Positions 52,312 through 61,550 are shown, counted from the first letter of the stretch. The stretch: 64,000 bases of DNA from an uncultured Ruminococcus sp. (GCA_900541505.1 UQKK01000017.1:5832-69831), one strand, 5' to 3'. Translations and numbers: made by a program. The notes: generated by a model from the sequence alone, not told the origin.

Positions 52312-54252
52312 ATGCTGATTGGCATTTGGAATCGGAAACGTAAAACACAGAATGATTTACGGTGGGGGCGTTCCTTGATTACGACAGGCGTGATAATCAT
52401 TCTTATTGTAACGGCTTCCTTTGGCGTGACGAACTACATAAACCACATAGAGGAAGAACGAAGTTTTAACCGTCTCTATAAGGAGGCAGATAATCTGGCA
52501 GACACCATCGAACTATACGCGGCAAATGACCGTGAAGAACTGGAGATGCTTTCTACCATAATCTCACAGTACCAGGATTTGTCCTCACCGGAACTATGGA
52601 ACCTTTTAAGTTCTTATAGCAATATCGGGATGATGTCCCGCATTGAATTGCTGCTGCCCGGAGACATCGTACTCACAAGAGGCGGGGAAAGCGTAGATGC
52701 CAGCGGTCTACTCTCTTTCGAAGCAGAAGCGGCAAAAGGCGTTCACATCACGAATCGGGAAACAGATGTCATTGATAGAGATACTTATGTTGTAAGACAT
52801 TACGTACCCGTATATCAGAATGGTAAAATCATTGCCATGCTGTACGGTGTGATTGTGCCGGGTGAGCTTCCGGAGGCAGTAAACCTGAATCCATACGGCG
52901 GACTGGGCGCTCTGTATATCATAGACGGGAACACGGGAGATTTCCTAATCGACACATGGCATCCGGGTGTTACCGGGAATATGTGGGAGATGGGAGGGCG
53001 TGAAATGGCTCCTGGTTACGACTCTGAAGAGTTGGAACAGGGAGTGTACAATGGAGATAGCCGATATGTTGTGTTTGTCTCAAAGACCATCGGCGAATAT
53101 CTCTACTTCTATTACCAGCCTATGGCAATCAATGATTGGCGAATCGCCGTGTCCGTACCGGAAAGTGTTGTATTTGAAAGCGCCAATACCATCAGACGGA
53201 TGCTGAACATCTTCCTTTTCTTCGAGGTAGTATGCTTTGTTTTGTATTTTCTGTGGATGATGCGCTATGTCCGTAATGTGACAGGCGAGAAGCAAAAGCG
53301 GCTGGATATGATGAATCATATGTATGACGTTGAACAGCTGCTGTTTAATGCACACGCTATGAAAGAAAATGTGTATACATCACTGGAAAAACTGGGCAGC
53401 ATCATTTCTGCCGAGAGAGTCAGCTTCTGTATCCTGGGTTCGGACGGCGAAGCCAAATGGTATCTGTGGACAGTAGACAAACCAGCAGAAGAGATTGAGT
53501 ACCCCAATGGTCAGGAATATATCCGAAAGCTGCTGGAACTTTTTGCAACAGGCAGCAGGGCATATGAGTCTTACGACAAAAATGAATTTCAGGCCTTATT
53601 TTCGAGGGAACTGCCCGACATATATAATATCATCGCAGTACCTGTAGAAGACGTGGGTGGAGACCTTTCCGGAATCCTTGTCGCCTGCAATGTGGAAAAT
53701 GGACATGAACCGACAGCACTGCTCAAGAATATGCAGTTCAGTTTTGGTATGTTCTGCAGCAATCTGAGGACCTACACAGAGATTCAGGAGCAGGGAGAGC
53801 GCGATGCGCTTACAGGGTTATATAACAGAAACCGCTATGAGAAGGACCTTCCCGAAATCTTTGCGCAGTACCGAAACTCTCTGGCATGTGTGTACATCGA
53901 TGCAAATGGTCTTCGTGAGAAAAACAATACACAAGGACACGACAAAGGAGACGAGATGCTGCGGACAGTGGCAGAAGAAATAACAAAGCATTTTGATACC
54001 GAATATATTTATCGGACAGGCGGTGACGAGTTCGTTCTGTTTATCCCCGAACCTGATGCGGTGAATCTGAAAGCACAGACCGAAGACCTGATATCCGCCC
54101 TGGAAAATGCCGGTTATTATATCTCCGTAGGAATCCAGTGCGATAAGAATATCTCCTCAATTTCTCCGCTGATAAAAGCGGCAGAACAAAAGATGTATGC
54201 CGAAAAGAAGAAATATTATGAAAAATACGACCGCAGAAGAAATACTCTGTGA
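52312..54252 (+). CDS. Membrane diguanylate cyclase with extracytoplasmic sensor (Cache-like)-GAF-GGDEF
   Basis: 646 residues. Transmembrane helix near 22-43 (LITTGVIIILIVTASFGVT), then a Cache-like sensor domain to about 290 (RSLYKEADNLADTIELYA-type helix, HYVPVYQNGKIIAMLYGVI). A second helix near 297-318 (IFLFFEVVCFVLYFLWMM), a GAF-like region 340-480, and the GGDEF domain about 495-645 follow. DALTGLYNRNRYEKD and the active-site TGGDEF are intact, so c-di-GMP synthesis is expected. The inhibitory RxxD site is absent (FDTE in its place). Confidence 0.92.
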   Translation: MLIGIWNRKRKTQNDLRWGRSLITTGVIIILIVTASFGVTNYINHIEEERSFNRLYKEADNLADTIELYAANDREELEMLSTIISQYQDLSSPELWNLLSSYSNIGMMSRIELLLPGDIVLTRGGESVDASGLLSFEAEAAKGVHITNRETDVIDRDTYVVRHYVPVYQNGKIIAMLYGVIVPGELPEAVNLNPYGGLGALYIIDGNTGDFLIDTWHPGVTGNMWEMGGREMAPGYDSEELEQGVYNGDSRYVVFVSKTIGEYLYFYYQPMAINDWRIAVSVPESVVFESANTIRRMLNIFLFFEVVCFVLYFLWMMRYVRNVTGEKQKRLDMMNHMYDVEQLLFNAHAMKENVYTSLEKLGSIISAERVSFCILGSDGEAKWYLWTVDKPAEEIEYPNGQEYIRKLLELFATGSRAYESYDKNEFQALFSRELPDIYNIIAVPVEDVGGDLSGILVACNVENGHEPTALLKNMQFSFGMFCSNLRTYTEIQEQGERDALTGLYNRNRYEKDLPEIFAQYRNSLACVYIDANGLREKNNTQGHDKGDEMLRTVAEEITKHFDTEYIYRTGGDEFVLFIPEPDAVNLKAQTEDLISALENAGYYISVGIQCDKNISSISPLIKAAEQKMYAEKKKYYEKYDRRRNTL

Positions 54253-54454
54253 GTCAAATTTCCTTCGTTTTCAACAGACATCTCTGTTCGAGTACGGGAG
54301 AAGTAAAGTGATAGTTCCCCACAAACAGTTCTGTTTCGATAATAAGCCGGATTTGCTGTTCATCTATATATGGCCGGGACCATGCCTCTGCCTGACGAAG
54401 GCCGCTGTAATCGACCCGTTTGCAGAGGTAACGTCCCCGCGGGATGCAATTTAA
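54218..54454 (+). CDS. Possible small ORF overlapping the GGDEF gene end
   Basis: 78 codons (MKNTTAEEILCESNFLRFQQ onward), overlapping the cyclase by 35 nt and ending 8 nt before the Fic stop. Only an AAGAAG lies upstream and no family is recognised. It might be real, but chance is equally likely. Confidence 0.2.
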   Translation: MKNTTAEEILCESNFLRFQQTSLFEYGRSKVIVPHKQFCFDNKPDLLFIYIWPGPCLCLTKAAVIDPFAEVTSPRDAI

Positions 54455-54461
54455 AAGTCCA

Positions 54462-55454
54462 TCATACTTTCATATATCTCTGATTTCTGCTGTTAGGCTT
54501 ATCGGGGATTGTCATACGTATCAAATTCATCTCTACAGCCGGATGCAGATAATTTCTGCGAAATCCCTCCCTTGATTTCAATCCCAGTTTTTCCATCAAT
54601 GTTTTTCCGGTATAGGGAACATCGTATTCCATTACCTCAAGCAGTTTTCTGACAGCTTCCGTAAGCTGTTCATTGTCCTGCTTGAGCTGATTAGAAATAT
54701 CATCAAGTATTTTATCAATCTGGGACAGCATAAACTTGATAAAAATTGTAGATTCTCCCTCTATATGACACTTCGCGATTGCAGCATAATATTCGTCCTG
54801 AAATTTTTCAATCTGACTCTCAATCGGAATATACTCAAATATGGGGTTCCATTTAGATAAAATGGCTGTATGCCACAATCTTGCCATCCTGCCATTCCCA
54901 TCTGCAAACGGATGGATGAAGACAAACTCATAGTGAAACACACTGCTCATAATCAGAGGATGGACACTGCAGTGTGCTTCTTTCATCCAAACAAAAAGCT
55001 CCTTCATCAGCTGTGGAACAAGACGGGCAGGCGGAGCCATAAAAATACATTCGTCACCGTTAAATACCCCTTCCTCTCCACGGCGAAAAATGCCAGATTC
55101 ATCTACAAGGCATAAGGTCATAATACCATGAAATCGTTTTAAATCCTTTATGCTGTATGGATTAATTCCAGGAAGCCGTTCATACGCAGAATACGCATTC
55201 TTAACTTCCTGTATTTCTTTCTGTTCTCCCAGTACGGTCTTCCCGTTAATTACATCCCTAACCTGTCCCAGGGAGAGAGAATTTGCCTCAATTTTCAGGG
55301 AAGAATGGATGGATTTGATACGGTTATTTTTTCGCAAGTGTGGCTTTGCCTCAAGGCTGTGTCCTGCTGTAATACGTCCAATCTTTTCTGAAATGGACGA
55401 TACATATGATAAGATTTCATTTGTAATTGTAAATGGTGGTTTATACTCTCCCAT
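54462..55454 (-). CDS. Fic family AMPylase-type protein
   Basis: 330 residues from ATG 55454, chosen for GGAGGTG upstream; the longer open frame to 55748 runs through the neighbour's 3' end and is rejected. The catalytic motif HPFADGNGRMARLW is complete. An N-terminal inhibitory helix motif (SSLKIEANSLSL, related to S/TxxxE-G/N) marks a class II Fic protein that is auto-inhibited. A Fic-core helix (LKRFHGIMTLCLVDESGIFR) and a C-terminal winged helix (LMEKLGLKSREGFRRNYLHP) follow. It transfers AMP to protein targets, here unknown. Confidence 0.92.
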   Translation of the reverse strand: MGEYKPPFTITNEILSYVSSISEKIGRITAGHSLEAKPHLRKNNRIKSIHSSLKIEANSLSLGQVRDVINGKTVLGEQKEIQEVKNAYSAYERLPGINPYSIKDLKRFHGIMTLCLVDESGIFRRGEEGVFNGDECIFMAPPARLVPQLMKELFVWMKEAHCSVHPLIMSSVFHYEFVFIHPFADGNGRMARLWHTAILSKWNPIFEYIPIESQIEKFQDEYYAAIAKCHIEGESTIFIKFMLSQIDKILDDISNQLKQDNEQLTEAVRKLLEVMEYDVPYTGKTLMEKLGLKSREGFRRNYLHPAVEMNLIRMTIPDKPNSRNQRYMKV

Positions 55455-55503
55455 GAAAGCACCTCCGATTACTTGCGTATTATCTTGCGTATTTCCTTCC
55501 TTA

Positions 55504-55531
55504 ATTATACAATACAGTACCCAAAAGTCAA
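55504..55531 (-). promoter_or_regulatory. Promoter of the Fic gene
   Basis: Minus-strand -35 TTGACT (55526-55531), 16-bp spacer, -10 TATAAT (55504-55509). Two direct copies of AATACGCAAG lie between it and the start codon. Confidence 0.75.
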
Positions 55532-55569
55532 CTTCTGATTCTCTTTGTATGTCCTCATTTTTATTGTTC

Positions 55570-56493
55570 TCACAAGACAACCTCTTCCGGCGCCACATCA
55601 AGCCGGTATCCTTTAAATACAGGCTGCCTGAGCGCCTGCATTGTATTCGGCATATATTCCACCACGCACACATGGTCCGGATACACCCACACAGCCTGTT
55701 CATTCCCGGCCGGAAGCAGATGGAACGGATTTTCTCCGGTAATATCAAGTTCCTTCACTGCGTCCCGCGTGACACCGGATGTCACGTGCCCCTTATACAC
55801 CAGCGCTCCCTGCCTGTATTTTGCCAGAATTAAACTGAAAATATGTTTTCCTTTCCGGATGTACCCGGCAACGATGAACTCTTCATCTGCCATCCGCTTG
55901 CACTTAATCCAGTCACGGCTCCGTTTTCCCATCATATAGATACTGGCTTTGCGCTTCGCCACTATCCCCTCCAGCTCCTGTTGTTCTGCCGCATGGTAAA
56001 GGGCGGTTCCTCTCCCTTCACTGTATCTGGAAACCGCTATTCGTCCATTCTCCTTCACAAGCTCCTGCAAAATCTGTTTGCGGACTGTCAGAGGCTCCCA
56101 GATTTGTTCCTTTTCCCCCTTATATAGACAGTCAAATGCCACAAAAGCCGCCGGAAAGCGGGCGGACTCTAATTCTATCCGGAACTTATCCGTTAAAAGC
56201 GTCCGTTTCTGCAGTGCATAAAAATCCGGAGTCCCGTTCTTCAGCACCACAATTTCTCCATCCAGGATACATTTTCCGGACACCTGTTTATAAACCTGCT
56301 CCAGCTCAGGAAATCTGCTGTTAAGCTTTAGATTTCTCTTGTTCCGAAAATCTGCCATGCCGCTGTCAAGATATACCAGCGCGCGGATTCCATCCAGCTT
56401 CAACTCATAAATCCAGTTGGCATCATCAAATGCCTCCTCCTGCGCTGCAATCAGCATCGGACTTGCCCCTCTGCCAGAAAACAGATTCATCAC
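55570..56493 (-). CDS. ligD: ATP-dependent DNA ligase (LigD ligase-domain only)
   Basis: 307 residues. Motif I YELKLDGIRA holds the adenylated Lys near residue 32, DGEIVV is motif III, FDCLYKG motif IIIa, GIVAKR motif IV and RDWIKCK motif V. A C-terminal OB fold follows. No polymerase/primase or 3'-phosphoesterase domain is fused, unlike Mycobacterium LigD. Its start overlaps the Ku gene by 4 nt, so the pair forms a bacterial non-homologous end-joining unit. Confidence 0.93.
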   Translation of the reverse strand: MMNLFSGRGASPMLIAAQEEAFDDANWIYELKLDGIRALVYLDSGMADFRNKRNLKLNSRFPELEQVYKQVSGKCILDGEIVVLKNGTPDFYALQKRTLLTDKFRIELESARFPAAFVAFDCLYKGEKEQIWEPLTVRKQILQELVKENGRIAVSRYSEGRGTALYHAAEQQELEGIVAKRKASIYMMGKRSRDWIKCKRMADEEFIVAGYIRKGKHIFSLILAKYRQGALVYKGHVTSGVTRDAVKELDITGENPFHLLPAGNEQAVWVYPDHVCVVEYMPNTMQALRQPVFKGYRLDVAPEEVVL

Positions 56494-57278
56494 GCCGTCC
56501 CTTTCCGTGGTTCGTTCCCTGTACCCGCAAGTTCGAGACTCTTTTGCAGTGCTTCCATCAGGTCAATGACATTAGACGGACCGCTGGTATCCACTGCCAC
56601 GATTTCCTGACCCTGTATTTTTTTTGTGATTGCTGCCCGGAGTCGTTCCTGGTACTCATCGTGAAATGCGGCTGCATCAAAGGGTTTCGTCATATTCTCA
56701 ATCAGCAGCTTTGCCATCTTCAGTTCATTCTCGTCTAATTTCATTTTGGGAACTGCTTTTGGCATCTCCATAATTTCATCCTGATAAAACAACGTCTTGA
56801 CAATGATTCCGTCTTTTGTAGGATACAGCACCAACAGCTTTTCATTCGTTCCCATCACTGTTTTAGCGATTGCCACCTTCTTCTGGGAAAGCAGTGACTG
56901 GCGGAGCAGTTCATATGCTTTCTCAGCTCCTGCTTCCGGAACCGCATAGTAGTCCTTTTCATAGTAAATCATATTGACTTCTGACATCTTTGCGAACTGG
57001 ATGATGTGGATGGTCTTGTCCTTTTTCGTCTTGATTTTCTCCAGCTCTTCATTGGTCATCACCACGTATTTTCCTTTTTCATATTCGTAACCCTTAATGA
57101 TGTCCTCGCCTTTAATCTCTTTATCACAGTGTCTGCAATACTTTTTGTACTGGATGCGTTCCTTGCTTTCCTTACAAAGCTGGTTAAAATGGATATCGTT
57201 ATCCACTGTTGTTTTATATAATCCCACCGGAATCAAAACAAGCCCCATCGAGATACTGCCCTTATGTGCGACTGCCAT
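56490..57278 (-). CDS. ku: Ku protein (NHEJ DNA-end-binding)
   Basis: 262 residues from ATG 57278 (MAVAHKGSISMGLVLIPVGLY), with AGAGGTGATAG upstream. Ku core features: KTTVDNDIHFNQL, YCRHCDKEIKGEDIIKGYEYEKGKYVV (a zinc-like CxxC after an upstream Cys), MPKAVPKMKLDENELKMAKLLI and YQERLRAAI. It forms a ring on DNA ends and recruits the ligase encoded next. Length is standard. A sporulation-sigma type promoter is possible but not certain. 57279-57526 shows no gene. Confidence 0.95.
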   Translation of the reverse strand: MAVAHKGSISMGLVLIPVGLYKTTVDNDIHFNQLCKESKERIQYKKYCRHCDKEIKGEDIIKGYEYEKGKYVVMTNEELEKIKTKKDKTIHIIQFAKMSEVNMIYYEKDYYAVPEAGAEKAYELLRQSLLSQKKVAIAKTVMGTNEKLLVLYPTKDGIIVKTLFYQDEIMEMPKAVPKMKLDENELKMAKLLIENMTKPFDAAAFHDEYQERLRAAITKKIQGQEIVAVDTSGPSNVIDLMEALQKSLELAGTGNEPRKGTA

Positions 57279-57526
57279 ACTATCACCTCTTGTTTTTAGG
57301 GATAGTATCTGTCCCGCAGCCAAAAATATGTATTGAAAGCTAATGTGAAAGTCATGATTTATCGCTTGAAGGCAAACTCCCGGCTTCTACTGTGAGCGTT
57401 CCTGTTACTGAAGCCGCCATGCAGGCTATTACATGACTGATTAGCACCGCAAGTGAAGAACATATCCAACACTGACAATCAGAAAATATGTTCCGACAAT
57501 GCCTGCGCAAATGTTAGTCCTAACCG

Positions 57527-58192
57527 TCATCTATCCCCCCGTACTTCTAAACAGCTTCTCTCCTGCTTTCTTAGTTTCCCTTCTTTCATCTCCAAAATCT
57601 CATCCGCCTCCTTTGCAAGCTGCTTACTGTGTGTCACTACAATCACACATTTCCCCAGTTCATGGGCGGTCCGCTTCAGCAGTTCGATAATCTCCGCCGC
57701 TGTCTCTTCATCCAGATTTCCCGTAGGTTCATCCGCCAGCAGCACCCTCGCCTCACTCGCCAGGGCACGGGCGATTGCCACCCTCTGCTGCTGACCGCCG
57801 GAGAGTTTCAGCACATTTCGCTTCCAGTCCTCTTTTGGAATACTGACTTCACGGAGCAGTCTCCCCGCGTTCTTCCTGCCGCCCAGCTTTACATTCTCCT
57901 CGGTAGTCAGATAGTCGATTAGATTGTAGTTCTGAAATACCAGAGAGATATTGTGCCTGCGGTGGTAGTTCAATCCTTTTTTACGGATGTTTTTCCCATT
58001 ATAAAGAATCTGTCCGGACACGGGGTCATCCAGCCCCGCGAGAAGAGACAGGAATGTGGTCTTCCCGGAGCCGCTGGTACCAACCACCGCATAGAACGTC
58101 CCTTCTTCAAACGAAGCAGACACATTTTTCAGGACAAGTTTCTCCCGTTTTGACGAATAAGAATACATGAGATTCCTTGCTTCTAAAATCAT
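57527..58192 (-). CDS. ABC transporter ATP-binding protein (MacB/LolD type)
   Basis: 221 residues. Walker A GTSGSGKTTFLSLL, signature KLSGGQQQRVAIARAL, Walker B ARVLLADEPTGNLD, H-loop VVTHSKQLAKEA. Last gene of the operon lipoprotein-permease-permease-ATPase. These ATPases drive FtsX-like permeases that move peptides or lipoproteins, or confer antimicrobial-peptide resistance. Confidence 0.93.
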   Translation of the reverse strand: MILEARNLMYSYSSKREKLVLKNVSASFEEGTFYAVVGTSGSGKTTFLSLLAGLDDPVSGQILYNGKNIRKKGLNYHRRHNISLVFQNYNLIDYLTTEENVKLGGRKNAGRLLREVSIPKEDWKRNVLKLSGGQQQRVAIARALASEARVLLADEPTGNLDEETAAEIIELLKRTAHELGKCVIVVTHSKQLAKEADEILEMKEGKLRKQERSCLEVRGDR

Positions 58193-58204
58193 TCTTCCTT
58201 CCTC

Positions 58205-59650
58205 CTAACTCATTTCACTTAAAATTTCTTTTGGTTTTCTGCGAAAAATAAGGACACTGGCCGCACAGGTGGAAACGGCGATCAGCCCTGTCACCACAGC
58301 CCCGTCTGTAAGCAGCATCTCCGGGGTAATCTTTGTTTCCACATCTGTCACAGTCAGTTCCGGCGCCTGATAATCCGTGGCAATCTTGCCGGCATCCATC
58401 TCCTCCTGTGCCCCGGCCTGCTGTTCCTGCTGACCGGTCAGGTAATGTGCCGCTGCATTCGACACCGCGGGGGCGATGAGAAACGACAAAGCAATGGCAA
58501 GACCCCCGAGCAGAACCGTTTCCGTTAAAATCTGCAGGAGAATCTTCCCCTTTGCGATGCCGATGGACATCAGGATTCCGATTTCATTAGTCCGGTTCCT
58601 AATCCAGAAAATAAAGATCAGAAACAGAATCACAAAGCCGGCTCCCGCCACAACCGCCAGAAGCGTATTGCTGATTTTCTCCAGATTATTAAAATTCGAC
58701 GCCATGGTGTCCAGATTGCCATTGTTATCTATGAGGTCATACCACTCCCACTCCATGTCCGTTTTCCGGATGGCATCTTTCACAGCCTCATAATCATCCA
58801 CATCTGCCACTTTGAAATAAGCCTTCTCATACAGCGGATGATCCTGCTCTGCTTTTGCCGGGAAATTCAGATCCGTAAAGATTACATTCTCAGAGCGGAA
58901 CGTATCCCCGGACATATAGGGCTGCATAGGCTCCTGCACCTGATAGATTCCTACAATCTCTGCTGCCTGTACAGGCACTTCTTCCTTAAGAGGGTGAAAC
59001 CTCATATGGTCTCCCACTTTCAGTCCGTTTTTCGCCGCCAGTTCCTCTGAGATGACACACACATTGGCATCCCCTTTTGTGGTCATCCGCCCCTCTTTGA
59101 TGGTAACATTTCCGCTTAAGACATTGGCATCCAGCGCCATATCCCGGTTTCCGATGAGGGTGACGCCCTGAAAGTCATTGGTCTGGTCGGTGTCCGAGTC
59201 CTCAATTCGGTCAAAGTCTGCTGGTTTTACGGCAGTAGGGACTGTAGTGATATTATAGTCGGCAATCCCTTTTGTCTCTGCAATCTTTTCGATATCCTCT
59301 GTCTTTAATGACTCAAAAGAGTTATCCGTATAGACACGCCAGTTTTCCGAGCCATTGACCGTAATCTTCTCCTGATGGACGCCCCCGTAGCTTCCCTGGC
59401 CGTCCGCGTACAGCTCTGAGATTTTTTCGCTGGCTTCCTCTATGCGCTGACTCCGGTTCGCCGGATTATATTCCAGCAGGAATCCCGCGCCGATGGCCTG
59501 ACGGGTACTGTCTTTCGCCCCGATATTGGCGCTGCGGCTTGCCATTCCAGACAGGAAGAGCAGGCTAATCAGGCACACCACAAACAGAAGCAGCAGACTG
59601 CGGACCGGCTTTCGACAGCAGGAACGCCCTGCCCGTTCAAACAGATTCAT
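58205..59650 (-). CDS. FtsX-like ABC transporter permease
   Basis: 481 residues. N-terminal helix (KPVRSLLLLFVVCLISLLFLSGMA), a large MacB-PCD-like extracellular domain (about 45-330; SGNVTIKEGRMTTKGDANVCVISEELA), and three C-terminal helices (NTLLAVVAGAGFVILFLIFIFW, IGILMSIGIAKGKILLQIL, VTGLIAVSTCAASVLIF). GxAKGKI is the FtsX coupling loop. Second permease in the operon, 12 nt before the ATPase gene. Confidence 0.9.
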   Translation of the reverse strand: MNLFERAGRSCCRKPVRSLLLLFVVCLISLLFLSGMASRSANIGAKDSTRQAIGAGFLLEYNPANRSQRIEEASEKISELYADGQGSYGGVHQEKITVNGSENWRVYTDNSFESLKTEDIEKIAETKGIADYNITTVPTAVKPADFDRIEDSDTDQTNDFQGVTLIGNRDMALDANVLSGNVTIKEGRMTTKGDANVCVISEELAAKNGLKVGDHMRFHPLKEEVPVQAAEIVGIYQVQEPMQPYMSGDTFRSENVIFTDLNFPAKAEQDHPLYEKAYFKVADVDDYEAVKDAIRKTDMEWEWYDLIDNNGNLDTMASNFNNLEKISNTLLAVVAGAGFVILFLIFIFWIRNRTNEIGILMSIGIAKGKILLQILTETVLLGGLAIALSFLIAPAVSNAAAHYLTGQQEQQAGAQEEMDAGKIATDYQAPELTVTDVETKITPEMLLTDGAVVTGLIAVSTCAASVLIFRRKPKEILSEMS

Positions 59651-59671
59651 AAATCATCCCTCCATTCTTAA

Positions 59672-59716
59672 TAGCGTCAGTGTACCAGGCGTATTACCCC
59701 TGGTACACTGACGCTA
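59672..59716. repeat. 45-bp REP-like palindromic element, copy B
   Basis: TAGCGTCAGTGTACCAGG / CCTGGTACACTGACGCTA arms around CGTATTACC. An almost perfect 18-bp inverted repeat of the same 45-bp length as the copy at 32185. It supplies the last six codons and the stop of the upstream permease gene. Confidence 0.9.
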
Positions 59717-60917
59717 AGATATCTTTTGGATTTGACCGGAGCACCGGGATTAGGGACAGCAGGACTCCGATTCCTACTACAGCTCCCCCGATTCCCAGAA
59801 GCTGTGCAATATCGCCAGCCTGTAAGGTAACAGTAAGGGAAGTCCCTGTATCCACAGTGGCAAGAAGAAGCTTCTGCATCCAGCCTGACGCGGCTGCACC
59901 AAGAGCACAGGCTCCCAGCAGCGCAATCAGGAAGACCACCGCCGATTCCAGCAGCGCCTGCCAAAAGATCACGGATTTCCCTTCTCCTATACTGAGGAAC
60001 ACCGCCATTTCTTTCTGGCGGCTGCGCATCCACATACATAAAAGCAGGGAAACAACGGTCGTACCGGTGCCGAAAGCAAGCAGGCGCATCAGCGACACCA
60101 CACGGGTAATCTGCGTCAGTGGAGCCTTCATCTGCTGATACAGGGTATCGGATGTAGTGACCTCTGCCTTTTCTCCCACAATTTGCTGCATTTCCCCGGC
60201 AAGCGAAGCCAGAAGTTCCGGCTGGCTGACATAGGCGGACAGTTTATAGAATCCTTTCTCGCCAAACAGTTCCAGATACGCTGTATTGTCGATATAGATC
60301 TGGTTCTCCTGCCGGTAAAGGGCAAGGGTTTCTTTCTCCTGCCGGGTTTCATTTCCGACAAGGTATTCCCCGATAATCTCCACCGTAGTCTTCTTTCCCT
60401 CCTCGTTCTCAAGGGAGAAGGTATCTCCCACCTTCAGCCCATTCGCTTGGGCAAATCCCTGGTTCACGACTGCACAGTACCGGCTGTCCGAACCAATCAG
60501 CCTGCCCTCTGTCAGCCGGAAGGACTGATCCGCGAAGGGGCTGTCTGTCTCCATGTCATCAAAGGATAACAGGCTGACTTTCTGGTTATCCGCTTCCATG
60601 AAAGTGTTCCCGGTAACCGGAAGAAGCTCCGGCAGATATGCGGCCTGCTGTCCCATCCGGTTTATGGATGCCACTGCGTCTAAGTTTCCAATTTTCCTTG
60701 CGTCCTCCTCTGTGACGGACTGCCCTGCGTCTGTCATTTCACAGACCACTTTCGCTTTCGTCTTTTCCTTCATGGCAGCTTCCGTGCTCTGCGCGGCGTG
60801 CAGGATCATGTTCGTGCCAAGGATCATGCTGTTGACAAACAAGAAAATCATCAAAAGCAGAATGGATTTAGCACGTTTTCGTGTCAGGTAAAGAACGCCT
60901 CTCTGATAAAACGGCAT
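59694..60917 (-). CDS. FtsX-like ABC transporter permease
   Basis: 407 residues from ATG 60917 (MPFYQRGVLYLTRKRAKS), with AAGGAGAG upstream; the longer frame to 61007 runs into the lipoprotein gene. Same fold as the next permease: N-terminal helix SILLLMIFLFVNSMILGTNM, extracellular domain (LTEGRLIGSDSRYCAVVNQGFA), C-terminal helices (LLAFGTGTTVVSLLLCMWM, LLESAVVFLIALLGACALGA, LLGIGGAVVGIGVLLSLIPVL). The C-terminal ASVYQG is encoded by a palindromic repeat. Confidence 0.9.
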   Translation of the reverse strand: MPFYQRGVLYLTRKRAKSILLLMIFLFVNSMILGTNMILHAAQSTEAAMKEKTKAKVVCEMTDAGQSVTEEDARKIGNLDAVASINRMGQQAAYLPELLPVTGNTFMEADNQKVSLLSFDDMETDSPFADQSFRLTEGRLIGSDSRYCAVVNQGFAQANGLKVGDTFSLENEEGKKTTVEIIGEYLVGNETRQEKETLALYRQENQIYIDNTAYLELFGEKGFYKLSAYVSQPELLASLAGEMQQIVGEKAEVTTSDTLYQQMKAPLTQITRVVSLMRLLAFGTGTTVVSLLLCMWMRSRQKEMAVFLSIGEGKSVIFWQALLESAVVFLIALLGACALGAAASGWMQKLLLATVDTGTSLTVTLQAGDIAQLLGIGGAVVGIGVLLSLIPVLRSNPKDILASVYQG

Positions 60918-60933
60918 ACTGTTCTCTCCTTCC

Positions 60934-61425
60934 TTACTCATACCGGGTAATATAGACCTTTGTGGCATGAATCTCCCCGTTCTCCTGTGTCTCGCCATAA
61001 ACAGCAACTCCGGTACTCTTCTTCACATTGGAAGCCGCGGCATCCTCAAAGCGTACATCCCCTGTCTCACTGTTAAAAACAGCGTTCTGGAACGTACAGT
61101 CCTCTCCGTAGGAAACCGTTGTACTCTCCATCCCGCTTTCCATGCCGGGTGCAGCCTCCACTGCCGTCTGCCCATGGTCTTTGTCCTGGGTGAGAATCAC
61201 CTGGAAACTCCCCTCCTGAAAATCGGATATCGTTCCTTTTAAAACAGCATTGTCCAACAGCTCATCTCCACTTCCTTTTCCGGATGAATCTGTATTCGCA
61301 TTCTGGCTGGGCTGTGGGGGAGCGTTTCCTCCCGTACCCTCTCCGGTTTGGGAGCTGCCGCACCCTGCCAGGGCAAGAGTGCAGACCAGAAGTAAAATTG
61401 TGATTCCTTTTTTCCTGTGTTGCAT
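60934..61425 (-). CDS. Lipoprotein of the FtsX/MacB-type ABC operon
   Basis: 163 residues. Signal peptide with lipobox TLALAGC, then a low-complexity Gly/Pro/Ser linker. A beta-rich domain follows (LKGTISDFQEGSFQVILTQD, GVAVYGETQENGEIHATKVYI), resembling DUF5666-type carbohydrate-binding-like modules. I start at ATG 61425 because GGAGATGATGG gives proper spacing; ATG 61434 abuts the GGAG. First gene of the operon and target of the divergent two-component system. Confidence 0.85.
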   Translation of the reverse strand: MQHRKKGITILLLVCTLALAGCGSSQTGEGTGGNAPPQPSQNANTDSSGKGSGDELLDNAVLKGTISDFQEGSFQVILTQDKDHGQTAVEAAPGMESGMESTTVSYGEDCTFQNAVFNSETGDVRFEDAAASNVKKSTGVAVYGETQENGEIHATKVYITRYE

Positions 61426-61457
61426 TTCCATCATCTCCTTTTCGTTTTTGCAGTCCC

Positions 61458-61550
61458 ATCATACAGAAGAACCTCTCTAAAACTCCTCAAAAACGGAATC
61501 CATTTTCCATCTTTTTTTAGAGAACTTTTAGAAGGTTTCTCTGCTATACT
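61458..61550. promoter_or_regulatory. Divergent promoters with OmpR-type direct repeats
   Basis: Plus side: TTTAGA copies at 61516 and 61527 (11-bp step), then TATACT (61545-61550) with no -35 match. Minus side: TTTTTGAG (61486-61493) and TTTTAGAG (61475-61482), also 11 bp apart, then TATGAT (61458-61463) with no -35 match. In both, the repeats cover the -35 position, as for OmpR-family activators. Confidence 0.75.

Noticed and set aside
55455..55748. N-terminal extension of the Fic protein
   Set aside because: It runs through the 3' end of the ligase gene, is Cys/Arg-rich, and the start at 55454 has a good ribosome site.
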